A DNA stretch of 8,895 bases from Planctomycetota bacterium (GTDB lineage Bacteria; Planctomycetota; Phycisphaerae; Phycisphaerales; UBA1924). The stretch lies in NCBI GenBank assembly GCA_023412695.1, contig JAEYNG010000142.1, positions 1 to 8,895 of the forward strand. Reading direction: 5' to 3'. The notes under the pieces were generated by a model. That model was not told the DNA's origin. It saw only the letters and a list, made by a program, of their open reading frames with translations, and searched no databases. This document shows, one piece after another, positions 6,109-8,895 of the stretch. The translations under genes were made by a program, and so were the position numbers. The first letter of the stretch is position 1. Each line of letters begins with the position of its first letter.

Positions 6109-7383
6109 ATGGCCGAGCACGTCGATATCGCGATCGTCGGCGCCGGCGCGGCCGGGCTGATGGCGGCGATCTCGGCCGGACGAACAGCCCGTCGTCGCGG
6201 GGTCGAACTCAAGATCGTTGCGCTCGACGGTGCGTCGCGGCTGGGCGCGAAGATCCTCGTCGCCGGCGGCGGGCGTTGCAACGTCACGCACTTTGAGGTG
6301 AAGGAGACAGATTACGCGGTCGGTCCGGGCTCGACGCACAACGCCGTGCGGAACGTGCTCCGCGCGTTCCCAGTTTCGCGGACGGTCGAGTTTTTCAGAG
6401 AGCTTGGCGTCGAGCTCAAGCGCGAGGACACCGGCAAGCTCTTCCCGACGACGGACGACGCCCACACGGTCCTGGATGCCTTGCTCGCCGCAGTGAAGCA
6501 GGCGGGCGTCGAGATCCGCAACCCGTGGCGAGTCGAGAACATCGCACGGGTGGAAGATGGGTTCAGGATAATCGGAAGCGCGGGCGAACTCCTCGCGCGG
6601 CGGGTGATCATGGCCACCGGCGGGAAGAGTCTGCCGAAGACCGGCTCGGACGGACTCGGGTTCGAGCTTGTCAAGTCTTTCGGGCACACGGTGACGCGGA
6701 CATTCCCCGCGCTTGTGCCGCTGACCGTGGACAAGGAACGCACCTTCCTCACTGGTTTGTCCGGCATCGCACGCCGCGCGGAGGTCATCGTCAGTTCCTC
6801 CACCGGCAAGAAGCTCGCGGCGTTCACCGACTCGCTCCTGTGCACGCACTTCGGGCTGTCCGGGCCGGCCGCGCTGAATATCTCGCGGTTCCTGTCTGCC
6901 ACGAGGCATGAGGATCGTGGGGCGACACTCATCATCAACTGGCTACCGGGCCAAACGTTTGAGGGTGTGGATCAAGCGCTCGCGAACGCGCCCGGTGGAC
7001 GGTCAGTGCTGCGCATCCTGACGGAATCGCCCGCATTCTCGCCAGCGATGCCGGAACGTCTAGCGCGTGCACTCATCGAGTCGTGTGGGGTGCAACCGGG
7101 CTCGCCGGCGAACAAGCTCCGGCGCGAGCAACGGCGCGCGTTGGTGGCGGCACTCACGGCGCTGCCTGCTGCGGTCAGTGGGGATCGTGGGTACCTGTTC
7201 GCCGAGGTAACGGCGGGTGGTGTCCCCCTTAAAGAGGTAAAGCTCGATTCCATGGAGTCACGCATCACTCAAGGGCTGTTCCTCTGCGGGGAAGTCCTCG
7301 ATGTAGATGGGCGGATCGGCGGATTTAACTTCCAGTGGGCGTGGGCCACAGGGTTCTTGGCGGGTTCTGCCGCTGCAGTGTGA
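6109..7383 (+). CDS. HI0933/BaiN-like FAD-dependent oxidoreductase
   Basis: This 424-aa flavoprotein belongs to the YhiN/HI0933/BaiN family. Those proteins bind FAD and are usually annotated as NAD(P)/FAD-dependent oxidoreductases. BaiN acts in bile acid dehydroxylation, but most members have no known substrate. Visible signatures are the N-terminal dinucleotide fold GAGAAGLMAA (11-20), the family hallmark LVAGGGRCNVTH (50-61), GKLFPTTDDA, ATGGKSLPKTGSDGLG, THFGLSGPAALNISR, EVTAGGVPLKEV and the C-terminal FAD-binding stretch GEVLDVDGRIGGFNFQWAWATG ending near residue 415. The length is normal and the motifs are intact. The ATG lies 2 bases after the sulfotransferase stop. There is no strong Shine-Dalgarno, so re-initiation after the upstream stop is likely. 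Pairing with a sulfotransferase might mean a shared substrate, but could be chance packing. A 5-bp hairpin (7381-7395) overlaps the stop codon and lacks a T-tract. Confidence 0.92.
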   Translation: MAEHVDIAIVGAGAAGLMAAISAGRTARRRGVELKIVALDGASRLGAKILVAGGGRCNVTHFEVKETDYAVGPGSTHNAVRNVLRAFPVSRTVEFFRELGVELKREDTGKLFPTTDDAHTVLDALLAAVKQAGVEIRNPWRVENIARVEDGFRIIGSAGELLARRVIMATGGKSLPKTGSDGLGFELVKSFGHTVTRTFPALVPLTVDKERTFLTGLSGIARRAEVIVSSSTGKKLAAFTDSLLCTHFGLSGPAALNISRFLSATRHEDRGATLIINWLPGQTFEGVDQALANAPGGRSVLRILTESPAFSPAMPERLARALIESCGVQPGSPANKLRREQRRALVAALTALPAAVSGDRGYLFAEVTAGGVPLKEVKLDSMESRITQGLFLCGEVLDVDGRIGGFNFQWAWATGFLAGSAAAV

Positions 7384-7522
7384 ACTCTGCGTTCAGAACC
7401 CGTTGGCTGGATACAGACACACCAACCTTCTGCCTACCATGACGGCCCGCGGAGTGCCGCGTTCCCTGATTGAATAACGGGTCGATGCGACAGCGGGCGG
7501 GGCGGGCGGATGGAGCAGATTC
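7384..7522 (+). promoter_or_regulatory. Leader of the efflux operon with G-rich tract
   Basis: This 139-bp gap separates the flavoprotein from the efflux adaptor. I see no convincing -35/-10 pair. The notable element is GGGCGGGGCGGGCGG at 7495-7509, four short G runs separated by single C, immediately before the GGAG Shine-Dalgarno (7512-7515, seven bases from the ATG at 7523). On the mRNA this could fold as a G-quadruplex or pair with C-rich sequence and affect ribosome access. That is inference. Confidence 0.4.
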
Positions 7523-8746
7523 ATGCCACGGACACGCATTGCGGCATGGTTACCGATGCTGCTGATGGTTGGAATCCTCGGGCCGGCGGCCACAAGAGGC
7601 TTTGCCCAAGGCGGCGGCCCTCCGCCGGCGAAGGTGCGGGTGGACGAGGTTCGTACGGAGTCGGTCGAACGCTGGCGCGAGGTGACCGGCGAGCTTCGCG
7701 CCGTCCGCCGGTCCACGGTCGCGGCAGAAGTTGCAGGGCAGGTCGTCGAGATCAGCGTTGACCCGGGCGACTTTGTGCAAGCCGGCCAACTGATTGCCAA
7801 GCTTGACGATACGGTGGCGGCGCTCGAGGTCGAGCGTGCGGCCGCGGCGATCCGGACGCGCGAAGCGCTGCTCGGAGAGCAGACTGTCGCGATCGAGAAG
7901 GCCCGGCGAGATCTGCAGCGAATCGAGGACAGCTACTCCCGCAGCGGCGCCTCGCAGATCGAGCTCGACGACATCCGGACGACGGTCGCGACGACCGAGG
8001 CGAAGCTGGCGCAGGCGAGATCGGAGCTGGCGTGGGCGCAGTCGGAACTGCGCATGGCGCAGAAGCGGCTTGAAGACAAAGCCGTGAACGCGCCGTTCGA
8101 CGGCGTGGTCGTCTCGAAGCGCACCGAGGTCGGCCAGTGGGTCAGCGAGGGTGACATGATCGTCGATCTGGTCGCCTTGGATGCGATCGATGCCTGGCTC
8201 GATGTGCCCGAGGGATACGCAGCCCGGCTCCTGCCGAGGGACGGCAAGGCCGCGGAGGTCATGCTGCGGATCCCGTCGCTGAAGGCGTTCGGGGCGGAGC
8301 CCGAGGTTCGTGCGGCGGTGTCGAGCGTCATCCCCTCGGCCGACCCGTTGTCGCGTTTGTTCCCGGTGCGGATCCGGCTTGATAACCGCGGTAAGGACGG
8401 GAGCATTCAGGATCCCGGGCCGCTGCGGCCGGGCATGACAGTGGTGGGACTCGTGCCCACCGGCGAGCCGCAGCAGGCGATGACCATCAGCAAGGACGCG
8501 GTGCTCCGCAACGAATCAGGGAGCTTTGTCTACTTCAACGGTGGCGGGGTCGCGGCGATCGCGCCCGTGCGAGTGGAGTACGCCATCGGCAACCGCGTGG
8601 TTGTGCAATCGCCCGCGCTCCAGCCAGGAATGCAAGTGGTGGTCGAGGGGAACGAGCGGCTCTTCCCGGGCCAGCCGTTGGCGATCCAGAACGCGGCCCC
8701 GCCGCCTGCGGGCGCCGGAACGCCCGCCCAGTCGCCGGCAAACTAG
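7523..8746 (+). CDS. RND efflux periplasmic adaptor (membrane fusion protein)
   Basis: This 407-aa protein bridges an RND inner-membrane pump to an outer-membrane channel. Residues 1-28 look like a signal peptide (basic start, hydrophobic 8-22, cleavage near GFA-QG). There is no lipobox Cys, so it is soluble or membrane-associated, not a lipoprotein. The lipoyl-like half-motif VAAEVAGQVVEISVDPGDFV (66-85) is followed by an alpha-helical hairpin with heptad-like Ala/Glu/Arg content (about 97-183). The second lipoyl half, NAPFDGVVVSKRTEVGQWV, starts at 189. A beta-barrel domain follows, then a membrane-proximal domain with LRPGMTVVGLV (301-311) and a Pro/Ala-rich end. The short hairpin suggests an HlyD/AcrA-type adaptor; the transported substrate cannot be told. 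A GGAG Shine-Dalgarno supports the start. The next gene, 73 bases downstream, begins like an RND permease, so this is the first gene of the pump operon. No outer-membrane factor is visible. Confidence 0.93.
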   Translation: MPRTRIAAWLPMLLMVGILGPAATRGFAQGGGPPPAKVRVDEVRTESVERWREVTGELRAVRRSTVAAEVAGQVVEISVDPGDFVQAGQLIAKLDDTVAALEVERAAAAIRTREALLGEQTVAIEKARRDLQRIEDSYSRSGASQIELDDIRTTVATTEAKLAQARSELAWAQSELRMAQKRLEDKAVNAPFDGVVVSKRTEVGQWVSEGDMIVDLVALDAIDAWLDVPEGYAARLLPRDGKAAEVMLRIPSLKAFGAEPEVRAAVSSVIPSADPLSRLFPVRIRLDNRGKDGSIQDPGPLRPGMTVVGLVPTGEPQQAMTISKDAVLRNESGSFVYFNGGGVAAIAPVRVEYAIGNRVVVQSPALQPGMQVVVEGNERLFPGQPLAIQNAAPPPAGAGTPAQSPAN

Positions 8747-8807
8747 GCGGCCGATCCCTCACGCACCGGTTCTCATGTCCTTGTTGGTCTACCGAGTCTG
8801 ACGCCCC

Positions 8808-8813
8808 AGAGGG
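8808..8813 (+). promoter_or_regulatory. Shine-Dalgarno of the RND permease
   Basis: AGAGGG lies six bases before the ATG at 8820 and supports this start for the truncated last gene, choosing it over the ATG at 8774, which opens an eight-codon frame only. Confidence 0.6.
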
Positions 8814-8819
8814 TTGTGC

Positions 8820-8895
8820 ATGGACCCGATTCGTTGGTCAATCAGTAAGCCCGTCAGTGTCGCGGTGGGCGTTCTTCTGCTGGCGATGTTCGGCC
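8820..8895 (+). CDS. RND efflux permease, N-terminal fragment
   Basis: Only 25 codons are present: MDPIRWSISKPVSVAVGVLL followed by LAMFG, then the window ends. A short amphipathic start with SISKPV running into a hydrophobic helix is the standard N-terminus of AcrB-type (HAE1) RND transporters, where the first membrane helix begins after a basic/Pro pair. The position directly after a membrane fusion protein and a Shine-Dalgarno at six bases agree. The full protein would be expected at about 1000 residues or more. The subfamily (drug, metal or other) cannot be judged from this piece. Confidence 0.8.
   Translation, partial: MDPIRWSISKPVSVAVGVLLLAMFG

Noticed and set aside
8774..8800. Eight-codon frame between the adaptor and the RND permease as a leader peptide
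   Set aside because: It has no Shine-Dalgarno and no attenuator-like structure or codon run; chance is the simpler explanation.
1..8895. Mobile element, phage, CRISPR or defence system
   Set aside because: No transposase, integrase, terminal repeats, direct-repeat arrays or defence-type domains were seen on either strand. The tRNA has no attachment-site duplicate in the window.

Overview
This 8.9 kb window is a high-GC, gene-dense bacterial chromosome segment. Most or all of it looks like core genome rather than a mobile island. I see no insertion sequence, integrase, phage gene or CRISPR array. The genes suggest Planctomycetota, perhaps Phycisphaerae. The pointers are a release-factor-like protein with a GGQNRNKVET motif, a TsaD with an NRPGL loop, and an S41 peptidase with a long C-terminal extension. 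This placement is inference from remembered family resemblance, not from a search.

Left arm, minus strand (3290 down to 1): three tightly packed genes read leftward. They encode an inner-membrane-anchored S41 (CtpA-like) processing protease, then TsaD (tRNA t6A synthesis), then a GGQ-domain release-factor-like protein cut by the window edge. Neighbouring genes overlap by 8 nt (GTGGCTGA) and 4 nt (GTGA), so translational coupling is likely.

Centre, plus strand: a 133-bp divergent intergenic region separates the protease from hflX, which encodes a ribosome-associated GTPase. After hflX comes a tRNA-Thr(CGT) gene with a textbook intrinsic terminator. The left and central parts therefore share a translation theme (t6A modification, stalled-ribosome or peptide-release factor, ribosome-splitting GTPase, tRNA-Thr). 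Several ANN-decoding tRNAs, including tRNA-Thr, are TsaD substrates in known systems.

Right arm, plus strand: a PAPS-dependent sulfotransferase (all three classical motifs present) lies 2 nt before an HI0933/BaiN-type FAD oxidoreductase. A 139-bp gap follows, with a G-rich leader. Then comes a periplasmic adaptor (membrane fusion protein) of an RND efflux system and, at the edge, the first 25 codons of its presumed RND permease.

No intergenic stretch exceeds 150 bp. I found no clear novel multi-gene defence or mobile system. The items most worth a second look are the release-factor-like protein coupled to tsaD, the protease C-terminal extension, the sulfotransferase/flavoprotein pair, and the G-rich leaders.
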